A stretch of DNA of 64,000 bases from Pedobacter sp. MC2016-24 (GTDB lineage Bacteria; Bacteroidota; Bacteroidia; Sphingobacteriales; Sphingobacteriaceae). The position numbers and the translations under genes were made by a program. The DNA lies in NCBI RefSeq assembly GCF_015223055.1, contig NZ_JADFBX010000015.1, positions 1 to 64,000 of the forward strand, given 5' to 3'. The notes beneath the pieces were generated by a model. It had not been told where the DNA came from and did not search any database. It saw only the letters and a program-made list of their open reading frames with translations. Below are positions 52,987 through 63,300 of the stretch, in pieces; the stretch's first letter is position 1; each line of letters begins with the position of its first letter.

Positions 52987-54624
52987 GTGATTAATGTAAA
53001 TAATATCTCCGTTTCATTTGGTGGAACTACCTTGTTTAGTGATGTAACCTTTTCGATTAATGAAAACGATAAAATAGCCCTGATGGGTAAAAATGGGGCG
53101 GGCAAGTCGACCATCCTCAAGATCATTGCCAACGTATCTAAACCTACTTCTGGTAACGTAACCGGTCCTAAGGATGCAGTCATTGCCTATTTGCCACAGC
53201 ATTTGCTTACCCAGGATAAGGTCACTGTTTTTGAAGAAACGATGAAAGCTTTCGAAGAGGTAAACCAGATGCAGAAGGAGCTCGATGAGCTGAATGAGCA
53301 ACTGACTATTCGTACCGATTACGATAGTGATGACTACATGAAGCTGATTGAACGTGTATCAGAACTCAGTGAGAAATTTTATTCAATCGAAGAGGTTAAT
53401 TACGATGCCGAGGTAGAAAAAGTGTTAAAAGGTTTAGGTTTTGAACGTAAAGACTTTAGCCGTCAAACATCTGAGTTTTCGGGTGGATGGCGCATGCGGA
53501 TTGAACTGGCCAAGATTTTATTAAAAAAACCTGATCTGATTTTGCTGGATGAACCTACCAACCATATGGATATTGAAAGTATACAGTGGTTGGAAGATTT
53601 TTTAATCAATTCCGCTAAGGCAGTTATGGTGATTTCGCACGACCGTACCTTTGTAGATAACATTACCAATCGTACAATTGAAGTCACCATGGGCAGGATT
53701 TACGATTATAAAGCCAAGTACAGCCACTACCTGCAGCTGCGTGCCGACCGCCGGATACATCAATTGAAAGCCTATGAAGAGCAACAACGATTTATTGCAG
53801 ATAACCAGGAATTTATAGATCGGTTTAGAGGTACCTATTCAAAAACGCTGCAAGTGCAGTCGCGCGTAAAAATGCTCGAAAAGCTCGAAGTTATTGAGAT
53901 CGATGAGGTCGATACTTCCGCATTGCGTCTGAAGTTTCCACCATCCCCACGTTCAGGTCAATACCCGGTGATGGTAGAAGAACTGACTAAGGCGTATGGG
54001 GATCATGTGGTATTCGAAAAAGCATCGATGGTCATAGAAAGGGGAGAAAAAGTAGCTTTCGTAGGTAAAAATGGTGAAGGTAAATCAACCATGATTAAAG
54101 CCATCATGAGCGAGATTGACTTTGAAGGAGATTTAAAAGTCGGTCATAATGCGAAGATTGGCTACTTCGCTCAAAATCAGGCTGCGTTGCTGGACGAAAA
54201 TTTAACGGTATTTGAAACCATCGATCAGATTCCCTTGAGCGATGGAACCATAAAAATCAAGGACCTTTTAGGTGCCTTTATGTTTAGCGGTGACGATACC
54301 ACCAAAAAGGTTAAGGTGCTTTCTGGCGGTGAAAAAACCCGCTTAGCAATGATCAAACTCTTACTGGAACCCGTAAATGTATTGATTCTGGATGAGCCGA
54401 CAAACCATTTAGATATGAAGACCAAAGACATCATCAAAGAGGCTTTACAGGATTTTGATGGTACCTTGATTTTGGTATCGCATGACCGGGATTTCTTAGA
54501 CGGACTGGCCCAAAAAGTATTCGAGTTTGGTAATAAACGCGTTCGCGAACATTTTGAAGATATCAAAGGTTTCCTGGCCTACAAGAAAATGAATAGTTTG
54601 AAAGAAATTGAACAAGCTAAATAG
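52987..54624 (+). CDS. ABC-F family ATPase
   Basis: 545 residues from GTG 52987 (INVNNISVSFGGTTLF); the frame open from 52924 adds 21 residues that overlap a promoter box. There are two ABC domains in one chain without membrane segments. Walker A motifs are GKNGAGKST and GKNGEGKST, signatures are FSGGWRMRIELAKILL and LSGGEKTRLAMIKLLL, and both Walker B regions end in DEPTNHxD. The inter-domain linker (about 245-320, ADRRIHQLKAYEEQQRFIAD) is the P-site tRNA-interacting helix pair. Such proteins act on ribosomes as translation or rescue factors. It overlaps the convergent gene by 8 nt. Confidence 0.92.
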   Translation: MINVNNISVSFGGTTLFSDVTFSINENDKIALMGKNGAGKSTILKIIANVSKPTSGNVTGPKDAVIAYLPQHLLTQDKVTVFEETMKAFEEVNQMQKELDELNEQLTIRTDYDSDDYMKLIERVSELSEKFYSIEEVNYDAEVEKVLKGLGFERKDFSRQTSEFSGGWRMRIELAKILLKKPDLILLDEPTNHMDIESIQWLEDFLINSAKAVMVISHDRTFVDNITNRTIEVTMGRIYDYKAKYSHYLQLRADRRIHQLKAYEEQQRFIADNQEFIDRFRGTYSKTLQVQSRVKMLEKLEVIEIDEVDTSALRLKFPPSPRSGQYPVMVEELTKAYGDHVVFEKASMVIERGEKVAFVGKNGEGKSTMIKAIMSEIDFEGDLKVGHNAKIGYFAQNQAALLDENLTVFETIDQIPLSDGTIKIKDLLGAFMFSGDDTTKKVKVLSGGEKTRLAMIKLLLEPVNVLILDEPTNHLDMKTKDIIKEALQDFDGTLILVSHDRDFLDGLAQKVFEFGNKRVREHFEDIKGFLAYKKMNSLKEIEQAK

Positions 54625-56293
54625 TGTTCACAGTCACGTCTTTGAACATGAACTTATTGTCACTGATCCTCAGCGTTTTTTTACTGGCAGTTGTAATGTT
54701 TTTTAGAATGACTGTTTTCGTTTTAATGTAGGGAAACTTTTCCTGATAAGTATTGTCTGTCATTTTCGGATTAAAATTAGAGAAAATGGCAGGCCCCTGG
54801 TAATTGTCAGGATGTTGGGAGTCGTCGATGCTCAGATTTTCTATAGTGATCCTTTCCGGCATATAGCACACATAGCCGAAATCATGCTGACCTGAATTGG
54901 ACCCGCTGATTAAAGCTGCCGTAACCGGTTTGCCACCTGCGGGAACAAAGACACAGTTGCGGATCACCAGCATTCCCTGCCATGTACTACCATAGTCGGC
55001 GCGGAGGTTGACAAAACTACGTCCGCGAACCGTGGAATTCTCAATAGTCAACAGGCCACTGCCAATGGCATTGATGCCCATATGTCCAAGCGTAGAGTTG
55101 CGGATGGTCGCGTTAGCAACTCCTTGATGGGCGTCAAAACGGGATAATGTGCAACCATCATAGAGCATATTCTTGCAAAAATTTGAACCGATTATACCCC
55201 AGTATTTCGTATCGTTGATGTCGTTGGTCTGGCTGCAGTTCAAAAAAGATACATGAAGTGCACGGTTCACAGAAAGATCGTAGGTACCCATGGTGACAGG
55301 CTTACCTGCCGCACCAATGGTACTATAAGTACGGTGGCCGGTCAGAATGGTGTTTTTTACCGTCACATAAGCACAATCGCCAATGTTGATAAAGCCCCCA
55401 TATGGAGCACTTTGCGCTCCTTCACCTTTGATGTTGTGTTTCAGCCCTTCAACAAGCACATTCGATCGTCTGATCGCAATGTTCCGGTTGTAATAAGCGT
55501 ATTTTGATTCTTCTTTATTGGCAATTGTCGTGAAATTACCTCCGGTAATTTTCAGTAGCTGCTCATCTATAGGCAGAGCGCTTAGGCTCGTAATCTTGTC
55601 AAAATCCCAAATGATCGGTGCTTTCCTATCCACGTTGCCGTTTTTATCCACAATGAAGAGGTCGGTTTGCGCAGATCCATTGTTTTGATTTAGTCCAAAC
55701 CGGATATACTGTTTTACGTTAGAATTGGTGACGGTAATTAAGCAGGGGCCTGGCAAAGGAACATCGATTTTTTCCTGGTTTCTCTTCAGTGCGGTTATTT
55801 TTTCCAGTTTAAACGGTTTTAAGCTTGAACTTATTGTGAAAATAGCTGCGCTGTGATCTTTTACTTCGGTGTCATCAATGATGAAAGATGCCGTGCCGAA
55901 ATCAGTATCTGTCTGAACGACCACAGTGCGGGCTTTCCCCCCAATGTAATAAGTGGCTCCGGCGTCAGCTATAACTACAAGCCGGTGTAAATTGGCAAAT
56001 GCGTGGGTTGCAGCGATCGCATCTATATCATCCGTTTGCCCATTACCTTTGGCACCGAATTCACTATAGCGAACCAGGCCGGCCGCCTTGAATTTAAGTA
56101 CATCTTTTGGCGATACGTTGACATGTAATTCCCCACTATCGATCCTATATACCATTGTTTTTGGCTCAATAGATGTGATGACAATGTTGTGCTCAGGCAA
56201 ATTTTTACGCTGTGCCTGGGTCATCAATCCATTGATTAAAAAAAGAAAGATCAGGAGTACATACTTCATGATAAAGGGGAGTTTAGTCTTCAT
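54617..56293 (-). CDS. Secreted right-handed beta-helix protein (pectate-lyase-like fold)
   Basis: 558 residues; signal peptide about 9-27 (LLIFLFLINGLMTQAQ), and a start at M9 (56269) is also possible. After a pectate-lyase-superfamily opening (VRYSEFGAKGNGQTDDIDAI, about 75-94), repeated short strands follow with N-ladder-like turns, for example NRNIAIRRSNVLVEGL, ATIRNSTLGHMGINAIG, LTIENSTVRGRSFVNL. The fold is that of polysaccharide lyases and GH28 enzymes, but I see no certain catalytic residues. It is probably a carbohydrate-active or carbohydrate-binding periplasmic protein. Confidence 0.75.
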   Translation of the reverse strand: MKTKLPFIMKYVLLIFLFLINGLMTQAQRKNLPEHNIVITSIEPKTMVYRIDSGELHVNVSPKDVLKFKAAGLVRYSEFGAKGNGQTDDIDAIAATHAFANLHRLVVIADAGATYYIGGKARTVVVQTDTDFGTASFIIDDTEVKDHSAAIFTISSSLKPFKLEKITALKRNQEKIDVPLPGPCLITVTNSNVKQYIRFGLNQNNGSAQTDLFIVDKNGNVDRKAPIIWDFDKITSLSALPIDEQLLKITGGNFTTIANKEESKYAYYNRNIAIRRSNVLVEGLKHNIKGEGAQSAPYGGFINIGDCAYVTVKNTILTGHRTYSTIGAAGKPVTMGTYDLSVNRALHVSFLNCSQTNDINDTKYWGIIGSNFCKNMLYDGCTLSRFDAHQGVANATIRNSTLGHMGINAIGSGLLTIENSTVRGRSFVNLRADYGSTWQGMLVIRNCVFVPAGGKPVTAALISGSNSGQHDFGYVCYMPERITIENLSIDDSQHPDNYQGPAIFSNFNPKMTDNTYQEKFPYIKTKTVILKNITTASKKTLRISDNKFMFKDVTVNTI

Positions 56294-56403
56294 TAATTTA
56301 AACTGACCCTTTAGCTTATCCGGGCCTTATTTTACAGGGTAAGATATATAAAAAACCGGATTTGAATTGTAATATTCTAAACGGTATTTCTTCGTTTTAT
56401 AGA

Positions 56404-56411
56404 TATCTTTG
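56404..56411 (+). promoter_or_regulatory. Candidate -7 box (TATCTTTG) adjacent to the GNAT start
   Basis: An exact match ends 3 nt before the ATG at 56415, which would make the transcript leaderless. Confidence 0.4.
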
Positions 56412-56414
56412 AGG

Positions 56415-56900
56415 ATGGAAATAAACAAGGAAAACATAACGACCAGATGTGCTACCAATGAGGATTTGCCTGTACTTGGCAAATTTTTGCAAATGCTTGT
56501 CGAGGCTGAACGCCCCTTTAATCCAACATTAAAGGATGGAGAAATCTTCTACTACGACCTCGAAACATTGATTGCCGATGAGCAAACAACCGTGCTGGTA
56601 CTCGAGCTTAATGCTGAAGTTGTCGGATGTGGTTATGCCCAAATTCGCTCTGCAAAAGTTTACGAACGCCATGAACGCTTTGGTTACCTCGGCTTTATGT
56701 TTGTAAAACCAGAATTTAGAGGAAAAGGCTTGAATAGCCTATTGTTAAATGAGCTTAAGCAATGGGTTTTATCAAATGGAATAACTGAAGTACGCCTTGA
56801 TGTATACCATGACAATGATGCGGCTGTGCGGGCATATGAAAAAGTGGGGTTCAAAAAACTACTTACCACAATGCGCTGTGACATCAATGACATGAATTAA
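56415..56900 (+). CDS. GNAT family N-acetyltransferase
   Basis: 161 residues from ATG 56415 (MEINKENITTRCATNED). A TTG two codons earlier is possible but lies inside a promoter box. The acetyl-CoA motif is GFMFVKPEFRGKGLNSLLLN, followed by VRLDVYHDNDAAVRAYEKVGF, the usual end of the fold. The acceptor is unknown. It is divergent from the beta-helix gene. Confidence 0.87.
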   Translation: MEINKENITTRCATNEDLPVLGKFLQMLVEAERPFNPTLKDGEIFYYDLETLIADEQTTVLVLELNAEVVGCGYAQIRSAKVYERHERFGYLGFMFVKPEFRGKGLNSLLLNELKQWVLSNGITEVRLDVYHDNDAAVRAYEKVGFKKLLTTMRCDINDMN

Positions 56901-57229
56901 AATGAAGACAATCCATATTAGCTAATATCAGTATAATACACAGTAGGGGCAAGTCCTCACATAGTTCATACCTGGTTCAGACTTTCTTCACAAAATGCCC
57001 CCCCTTCATGCGCTTTCTGTGGAGCATGTGTGAACAATGTGTGAAGGAGTTATTTTCTTGTGAACAACTGTCACTGATGTTGGTATAAAACAATTCAGCG
57101 GTATTTAAAGGGTAGGAGTGTGTGCCGCATCAGCTGCTCAGCAATAAAAAACAAACGATATGCTCATGAAAAATAAAAGCTTTTAATACCTTAGCGTCCT
57201 GTTTAACCCAAGCCATAACTACCTTTTGT
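56901..57229. other. Intergenic region with clustered TGTGAA sites
   Basis: No gene is seen. TGTGTGAA occurs at 57027-57034 and 57038-57045 (11-bp spacing), the 9-mer TGTGAACAA at 57029-57037 and 57059-57067, and the inverse TTCACA at 56987-56992. A C-run lies just before, at 56998-57004. These may be binding sites for an unknown regulator. Confidence 0.3.
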
Positions 57230-57772
57230 ATGAAATTCGAGTTTATTTGTACCGAAAATGATTATCTGATGAATACCTTATTTTGGGTTTCCCGATCTAA
57301 AGAAGCTACAAAAAGCAGGTGGGTAAATGTGGTTGTTCGTGTTTTACTTTTTCTCGTTGCTGCATTCAGCGCTTATATGAACAATAGTTTTTATCTGGCT
57401 GGTTTTGCACTCTTGTGTGCGGTAGCTATTGTTTTTCTATACCCCATTTATCAGCGTTCTTTTTACAAAAAAAGTTACCTGAAATACATCAGAACCATAT
57501 ATAAAGATCGCATTGACAAAATGCTGACCATTGATTTTAAAGAAGAAGTGGTTTGGACAAAAGATGAAACCGGAGAATCTGAGATGAACCGCTCAGAAAT
57601 TGCAGAAGTAAACGAAACAGCGGATTACTTTTTTATTAAGTTTGACAGTGATGAAGCCCTATTTTTACCAAAAGACAGGATTCAGGTGGCAGATTTTCTG
57701 GTGGTTATGGACCGGCTTTCGGCTCAATATTCTTTGAAGCTTAATCAGATGCTCGACTGGACCTGGAAATAA
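57230..57772 (+). CDS. YcxB-like membrane protein
   Basis: The 180-residue protein has two membrane helices (about 34-49 and 52-71), then a cytoplasmic C-terminal domain of the YcxB type with VVWTKDETGESEMNRSEIAE and YFFIKFDSDEALFLPKDRI. The family function is unknown. It is upstream of the CDF gene by 92 nt, with a likely separate promoter between them. Confidence 0.78.
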   Translation: MKFEFICTENDYLMNTLFWVSRSKEATKSRWVNVVVRVLLFLVAAFSAYMNNSFYLAGFALLCAVAIVFLYPIYQRSFYKKSYLKYIRTIYKDRIDKMLTIDFKEEVVWTKDETGESEMNRSEIAEVNETADYFFIKFDSDEALFLPKDRIQVADFLVVMDRLSAQYSLKLNQMLDWTWK

Positions 57773-57828
57773 AACAGATGATTTGATGGTTATTCTAAAC
57801 TCGTACTAGCTATTTGTGATATAATTGA

Positions 57829-57836
57829 TATTTTTG
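57829..57836 (+). promoter_or_regulatory. Candidate -7 box (TATTTTTG) for the CDF transporter gene
   Basis: An exact TAnnTTTG match lies 27 nt before the ATG at 57864, inside the longest open frame, supporting the later start. Confidence 0.45.
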
Positions 57837-57863
57837 CAATCTGAAGCGGATGGGGATATTATC

Positions 57864-58751
57864 ATGAAAACAGCAGCGAAAACCTCAGCATCTGAGGCCA
57901 TCAGCACCACACAATTAGGTATATTAGTCAGTATTGCATTAATTTTTATAAAGGGCATATCTGGTCATCTGGGTCAATCGTACGCACTGATTGCAGACGC
58001 TACAGAATCTTGCGCCGACGTGATCAGTTCTGGCTTATTGTGGCTGGCACTTAAGTATGCCCAAAGACCACCTGATAAAGGGCATCCTTACGGACATGGC
58101 AAGGCGGAACCAGTTGCCGCGGTTATCATTGGAATGTTTTTATTACTGGCTGCAGGCTGGATTGGCTGGCACGCGATAGGATTTATTCAGACACCGCATG
58201 ACTTGCCTAAGTCTTATACGCTGATTGTACTTGTTATCGTAATTATGATCAAGGAATTGCTGTTCCGTTATGTATTTGCTGTTGGAAAAAGATTGAACAG
58301 CAATGCAGTTAAAGCTGATGCTTATCACCACAGAAGTGACGCAATTACCTCCGTTGCAGCTTTTGCAGGCATAACAATTGCCTTATTTTTAGGAAAAGGT
58401 TACGAAGGTGCTGATGATTGGGCTGCCTTGCTGGCTTGTGTGTTCATTGTATACAATGCTTTCAAAATAATCAAGCCTGCCTTCTCAGAAATTATGGACG
58501 GTGCACCTTCTGATGAATTGATCGCAGCGATTAGTCATGTAGCAGCACTGCACGAAGAGGTTAAATTGGTAGAGAAATGTTATGTCCGTAAAATGGGACT
58601 GGAATATTATGTGGATATGCACATCGAAGTAGACGGACACATCAATGTTTTTGAAGCGCACCGGGTAGCACATCAGGTAAAAGATGAATTGCTGGAATCT
58701 GATTTGCACATTAAAGATGCATTAATCCACGTAGAGCCTTATCAAGGCTAA
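57864..58751 (+). CDS. Cation diffusion facilitator (CDF) metal transporter
   Basis: 295 residues from ATG 57864 (MKTAAKTSASEAISTTQLG); a longer frame from 57825 covers a promoter box. Membrane helices include the metal-site motifs ADATESCADVISS (helix 2) and DAYHHRSDAITS (helix 5), with HPYGHGKAEPVAA in the first cytoplasmic loop. The C-terminal cytoplasmic domain (about 205-295) has VDMHIEVDGHINVFEAHRVA. The family exports zinc, iron, cobalt or manganese in exchange for protons. The next small gene begins 21 nt downstream. Confidence 0.9.
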   Translation: MKTAAKTSASEAISTTQLGILVSIALIFIKGISGHLGQSYALIADATESCADVISSGLLWLALKYAQRPPDKGHPYGHGKAEPVAAVIIGMFLLLAAGWIGWHAIGFIQTPHDLPKSYTLIVLVIVIMIKELLFRYVFAVGKRLNSNAVKADAYHHRSDAITSVAAFAGITIALFLGKGYEGADDWAALLACVFIVYNAFKIIKPAFSEIMDGAPSDELIAAISHVAALHEEVKLVEKCYVRKMGLEYYVDMHIEVDGHINVFEAHRVAHQVKDELLESDLHIKDALIHVEPYQG

Positions 58752-58772
58752 TTGAAATTTAAGTGTGAGGTT

Positions 58773-58952
58773 ATGACAGAACATGAATTTTTAACATATT
58801 GTAAAAGCCAGATTTCAGGACCGCTGAAGGAGGAGGATATCATCACCATGTTAACAGCCTGGGGAAGTATCAAATATACACAAGGTTACCAGCTAGGTAT
58901 TGAGGCGCAAAGCAACACAGCGGATGAGGACAAATATCCAGATGAGGAATAA
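58773..58952 (+). CDS. Small acidic hypothetical protein
   Basis: 59 residues from ATG 58773 (MTEHEFLTYCKSQISGPLKE); a TTG-start frame from 58752 is less likely. Soluble, mostly helical, ending in an acidic tail DEDKYPDEE. It follows the CDF gene closely and is probably co-transcribed with it. The family is not recognised. A weak hairpin overlaps its stop codon (58946-58966). Confidence 0.55.
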   Translation: MTEHEFLTYCKSQISGPLKEEDIITMLTAWGSIKYTQGYQLGIEAQSNTADEDKYPDEE

Positions 58953-58990
58953 TTCTTTTTTATTCCAATACATAAGGCTATTTTTAACTT

Positions 58991-59803
58991 ATGGTATTTA
59001 GGTACAGCCCTTTTAAAACAGTCAGCTTAGCTTTGGCAATTTTGAGTTTATCTTCTTGTATCTCCAGATTGGGAAGACCAAATATAACTGGTGTCATCGT
59101 TGACTACGATAAGCACCCTATCGCTGGATGCCAGGTAGGGGAAAGTATAACTGCTAAAGATGGATCTTTTAGTCTGAAGGAAATCCGTTACAACAAGTTT
59201 TTATTGTCAGAAATGATGGTCATGGAAGCGCCACCCTTAAGAGTCAGCGAAAGGATTGTAAAGGAAGGCTTTGAACCAGATGAGATTTTTATATGGAGCA
59301 CTTTTGGAGGTGGGCGAAGGAAAGGTGCTAAATACCAAATGGATACCATTTACCTGAGGAAAGTAGATCAGCAATTTGATCTGTCTGCGTTACTTAAGCG
59401 GAGCAAATGGGAATTAAGTTATACAAAAAACGCAGATACAGTTTACATGATCAGGGATGGATTTAACGCCTGGTGTAAAACTTCGAGGTGTAACAGTATA
59501 TATCAAGACTACCGTTCAAAACGCGATGACCTAAAAATCCTGCCTGAAGGCATGATCAGTAGGGAAGTAGTGCTGCAATTCGACGCAGATCATGGGGCTG
59601 TCTTACAGCAGATCCAGTTTTATAAGCATACTTTTGATGGCCCAAACAAAGAGCCCGATACATTAAATACGCAAATGACCTGGAAAATGAGCGATGGCAA
59701 TCGCATGAGGCTTGGAAAAAGTACGCTCTCCTTACTTAACAATACTTATCGTTTGGCTAAGATTGATTTGTACAGTTTAATATTGATTAAAACTGAATCA
59801 TAA
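58991..59803 (+). CDS. Lipoprotein with carboxypeptidase-regulatory-like domain
   Basis: The 270-residue protein has a signal peptide with lipobox LSSC (about Cys23). Residues about 31-65 (NITGVIVDYDKHPIAGCQVG, then TAKDGSFSLKEI) match the CarboxypepD_reg-like/TonB plug-associated beta-sandwich. The remaining 200 residues are unrecognised, with a Cys pair (CKTSRC). It is probably attached to the outer membrane. The 74 nt to the next, minus-strand gene hold no gene. Confidence 0.68.
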   Translation: MVFRYSPFKTVSLALAILSLSSCISRLGRPNITGVIVDYDKHPIAGCQVGESITAKDGSFSLKEIRYNKFLLSEMMVMEAPPLRVSERIVKEGFEPDEIFIWSTFGGGRRKGAKYQMDTIYLRKVDQQFDLSALLKRSKWELSYTKNADTVYMIRDGFNAWCKTSRCNSIYQDYRSKRDDLKILPEGMISREVVLQFDADHGAVLQQIQFYKHTFDGPNKEPDTLNTQMTWKMSDGNRMRLGKSTLSLLNNTYRLAKIDLYSLILIKTES

Positions 59804-59877
59804 GGGGCTGTCAATTCCAATTTAATAAAGCAGGCTTGTTAACCCGCTGTATTAAATCGTAACTCAATAAATATCAT

Positions 59878-60153
59878 TTATCCTTTATTGTCAAAAATAC
59901 TTCTAAAAGCAGACCAGCAGGCATTGGTAATGTCAGTCGGTAAACCATCTTTTACATAAAACTGGATACCAGTCTCATTATAAAAGCAACGGAAGTAATT
60001 ACCCAGTCTGTCTGGTTTTTCTCCTGTATGAATATTTACACGGTTACCTAGCCAACGGGCATATGTGACCTCAACGCCGTTAAGTGCATCTTCAAGGTCC
60101 TTAGTCCGGCCAGAATTTTTATTAGCTAAAATCAGTTCACTATAATCACTCAT
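59878..60153 (-). CDS. Small hypothetical protein
   Basis: 91 residues from ATG 60153 (MSDYSELILANKNSGRTKDL). An upstream TTG (60177) is inside a perfect -7 box (60175-60182), so it is unlikely to be the start. Soluble, with ALNGVEVTYARWLGNRVNIH and YNETGIQFYVKDG. I do not recognise the family. It is divergent from the cytochrome c maturation gene. Confidence 0.6.
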   Translation of the reverse strand: MSDYSELILANKNSGRTKDLEDALNGVEVTYARWLGNRVNIHTGEKPDRLGNYFRCFYNETGIQFYVKDGLPTDITNACWSAFRSIFDNKG

Positions 60154-60174
60154 ACCAAAAAATTGTTTAAAAGG

Positions 60175-60182
60175 CAAAGGTA
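60175..60182 (-). promoter_or_regulatory. Candidate -7 box (TACCTTTG) for the small minus-strand gene
   Basis: An exact TAnnTTTG match on the minus strand lies 21 nt before the ATG at 60153. No -33 element was found. Confidence 0.45.
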
Positions 60183-60336
60183 CGGTTATATTATGGTAAT
60201 AACTAGACAGATGACGTAAGCTTTAGCCTTGTTTATTGGTAAAAAGTATGATATATAATCTGATGTGGCGGAGCCATGACAAAAGTACAGGGCAATTAAC
60301 AGATTTTTGCGGCAAACACAATTACAATATCTGTTC

Positions 60337-63300
60337 ATGCTGATCAAATCAATTAAAAACCTCCTTTTTTCTACCCGTACAACGGGTTTAATGCTCCTGT
60401 TATATGCCTTTTCTATGGCTATGGCCACGTTTGTAGAAAACGATTATGGTACGCCTGTAGCGAAAGCGTTAATTTACAATTGCTGGTGGTTTGAGGCCAT
60501 CATGGTTATTCTGGTGCTCAATTTCATTGGAAACATTCAGCGTTATCAGTTGGTTCAGTATAAAAAGCTCCCTTTACTTGTTTTTCACCTGGCATTCATC
60601 ATCATTTTTATTGGCGGCTACATTACCCGTTACATTAGTTTTGAAGGCTCTATGCACATCAGAGAAGGAGAATCCAGTAATGAGATCATTTCAGATGCAA
60701 CTTTCTTTAAGGTTCAGATTGGAAAAGGAGAGGAGGCATTGGCCTATGATGATGTGCGTGCGATATTGCTTTCTAACCGGATTCCGACTTATCTGAAGCC
60801 TTTTAAAAAGACTTTTGTTTCAGAATATGATTACAAGGGCGAGCGTGTGAAGTTTAAAGTAATTGATTTTTATGCCAGGGCACAGGATTCATTGGTTAAG
60901 GCCGATTCCGGCACCCCGACATTACATTTGGTGGTGTTGGAAAATGGCAAGCGGGTCAATAAGTACATCCCCTCGGGACGTGTTCAGTTGATTCAAAATT
61001 TACTGATCAGTTTCAATAAGCAAACTCCCGGCGCAATCAACATCAGTGATGCGACAGGGGCATATCAGATTTCATCGCCATATGAAGGAAATTACATGAT
61101 TATGGCTACCCAGGAAAGAAAAGTAGTTGAAGGTAAAGATGTACCGCAACCTTTTAATTTAAGGAGCTTGTATACCTACGGTAGTTTGGCATTTGTAGTA
61201 CCTGAACCTGCAACACCGGGATCTATCATCTATTTTGAAGGAGATAAACGCAGCCATGAACATGATCCTGATCTGGTTAAAGTAGAAGTTACTACACCAA
61301 CAGCGATCGATACGATATCCTTTTATGGCGGTAAAGGCATGACCAACTTTCAGCACCAGAGCGAGATCGGTGGATTAAGAATGTCCCTGGCCTATGGTTC
61401 TAAAATATATCCTGCACCATTTTCACTGAAACTGGCAGATTTTAAAATGGAAAAATATCCCGGCAGTACCAGTCCGGCAGCCTACTCTTCGGATGTACTG
61501 ATACAGGATGGCGGGCCCGACAGACCTTATAAAATCTATATGAACCATGTACTTGACCACTCTGGTTACCGTTTCTTCCAGGCAAGTTTTGATGATGATG
61601 AAAAAGGTACCGTACTTTCTGTAAACCATGATGAGTGGGGAACAAACATAACATACATTGGATACACTTTATTATTTCTGGGCATGTTTGTCACATTATT
61701 CTGGAAGGGAACACATTTCTCTAAATTAAATGAACAGTTAAAATCAATTTCTAAATCCAAGACTTTATTGTTGTTCTTGTTGCTACTGCCATTTGGATCG
61801 GCATTCAGTCAGCAAAAAATAGATATGCACGGCACAAATGGCACCCCGGGGATGCCACAGGCAGTACATAATCATGATGAACATGACCATGACCATGACC
61901 ATGCTGACCACGACCATGCGGGGCACAATCATGATCCGCAACCTGCAGTAAATCCACATGATCATGAGCACAGTCCTGAACACATCGCTGAGCTTCAGCA
62001 AATCCTGATGGGAAAAACGGTTGATGCCGCGCAATTTGCAGCAGCTATTAAAATAGATCAGCAACATGCTGACCTGTTTGGACGTTTGCTGGTGCAAAAT
62101 ATTGATGGCAGGATAGAGCCTGTCAACACAATGGCACTGGAGATTTTAAGAAAGCTTTACCGCAAAGATCGATTCTATAACCTGGATGCAAATCAGTTTT
62201 TTCTATCGGTTTCCACCATGCCCTTTAACTGGGTAAACGTTCCCTTAATTAAAGTGGGTACTAAAGGCGGACCAGAATTGTTAAAAGCAGTTAAAGCCAA
62301 TGCAGATGGCTACACTTCCATGATTAACTTATTGAGGCTGGGGGCCAATGGTGCACTGGAGTTTGTATTGAAAGATGAGTACCTGAAATCTTTTGCAAAG
62401 AAACCGGCTGAACAGGGAAGTTATGATAAGGATCTGATCGACTTAAATGATAAATTGCAGGCCATGCAGCAGTTAACAGATGGACAATACCTGCGTATTT
62501 TCCCCATCGCAGGTGATGCAAACAACACCTGGATTGCCTTGCCGATTTCGCAGCCAAATGCTCCGGTGAGTATGCCAAATGCATTTGATAAATATTTTAA
62601 AGCCATACAACAAGGTCAGCAAACCGGTAACTGGTCGGCAGCAGATGCCGAACTGAATGGCATCAAAGCCTTGCAATTAAAATATGGTAAAGATGTGGTG
62701 CCTTCGCAAGCTAAAATTGACTGGGAGGTGAGTTATAACTCCTGGAATATCTTTTTGAATTTAATGATCACTTATGCCTTACTGGGTGTGGTGATTCTGT
62801 CACTCGCTTTTTTTAAGCTCTTTAAAAATTCGAAATCTTTAGATAAACTGGTTAAGTTTGTGTTGGTTCTGATTGGTACGGCAGCGGCATTGCAGGCGCT
62901 TGGTTTGGGCGTTCGATGGTACATTTCGGGGCATGAACCCTGGAGTAATGGCTATGAGGCCGTCCTCTTCATCAGTTGGATTGGTGTATTGTCCGGATTG
63001 CTCATGTATAGAAACAGCAATGCATTTATACCTGCTGCAGGTTGTTTGATTGCGGTTATTCTAATGGGATTTGCACACGGTGGATCGCAAATGAATCCTC
63101 AGATTACACCTTTGGTGCCAGTGCTAAAATCGTATTGGTTGATGATCCATGTAGCCATCATCACCTCCAGCTATGGCTTCTTTGGTCTGAGCGCTTTACT
63201 GGGAACTGTTGTATTGGTGCTTTACGTCATTGACAACAAAAAAATCAGTGCAAAAGTGAAATCATCTGTAACCGAGTTGACTATCGTAAACGAAATGTCG

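Noticed and set aside
57029..57067. Chromosome origin based on DnaA-like 9-mers
   Set aside because: Only two imperfect boxes, and no dnaA, dnaN, gidA or rpmH genes nearby.
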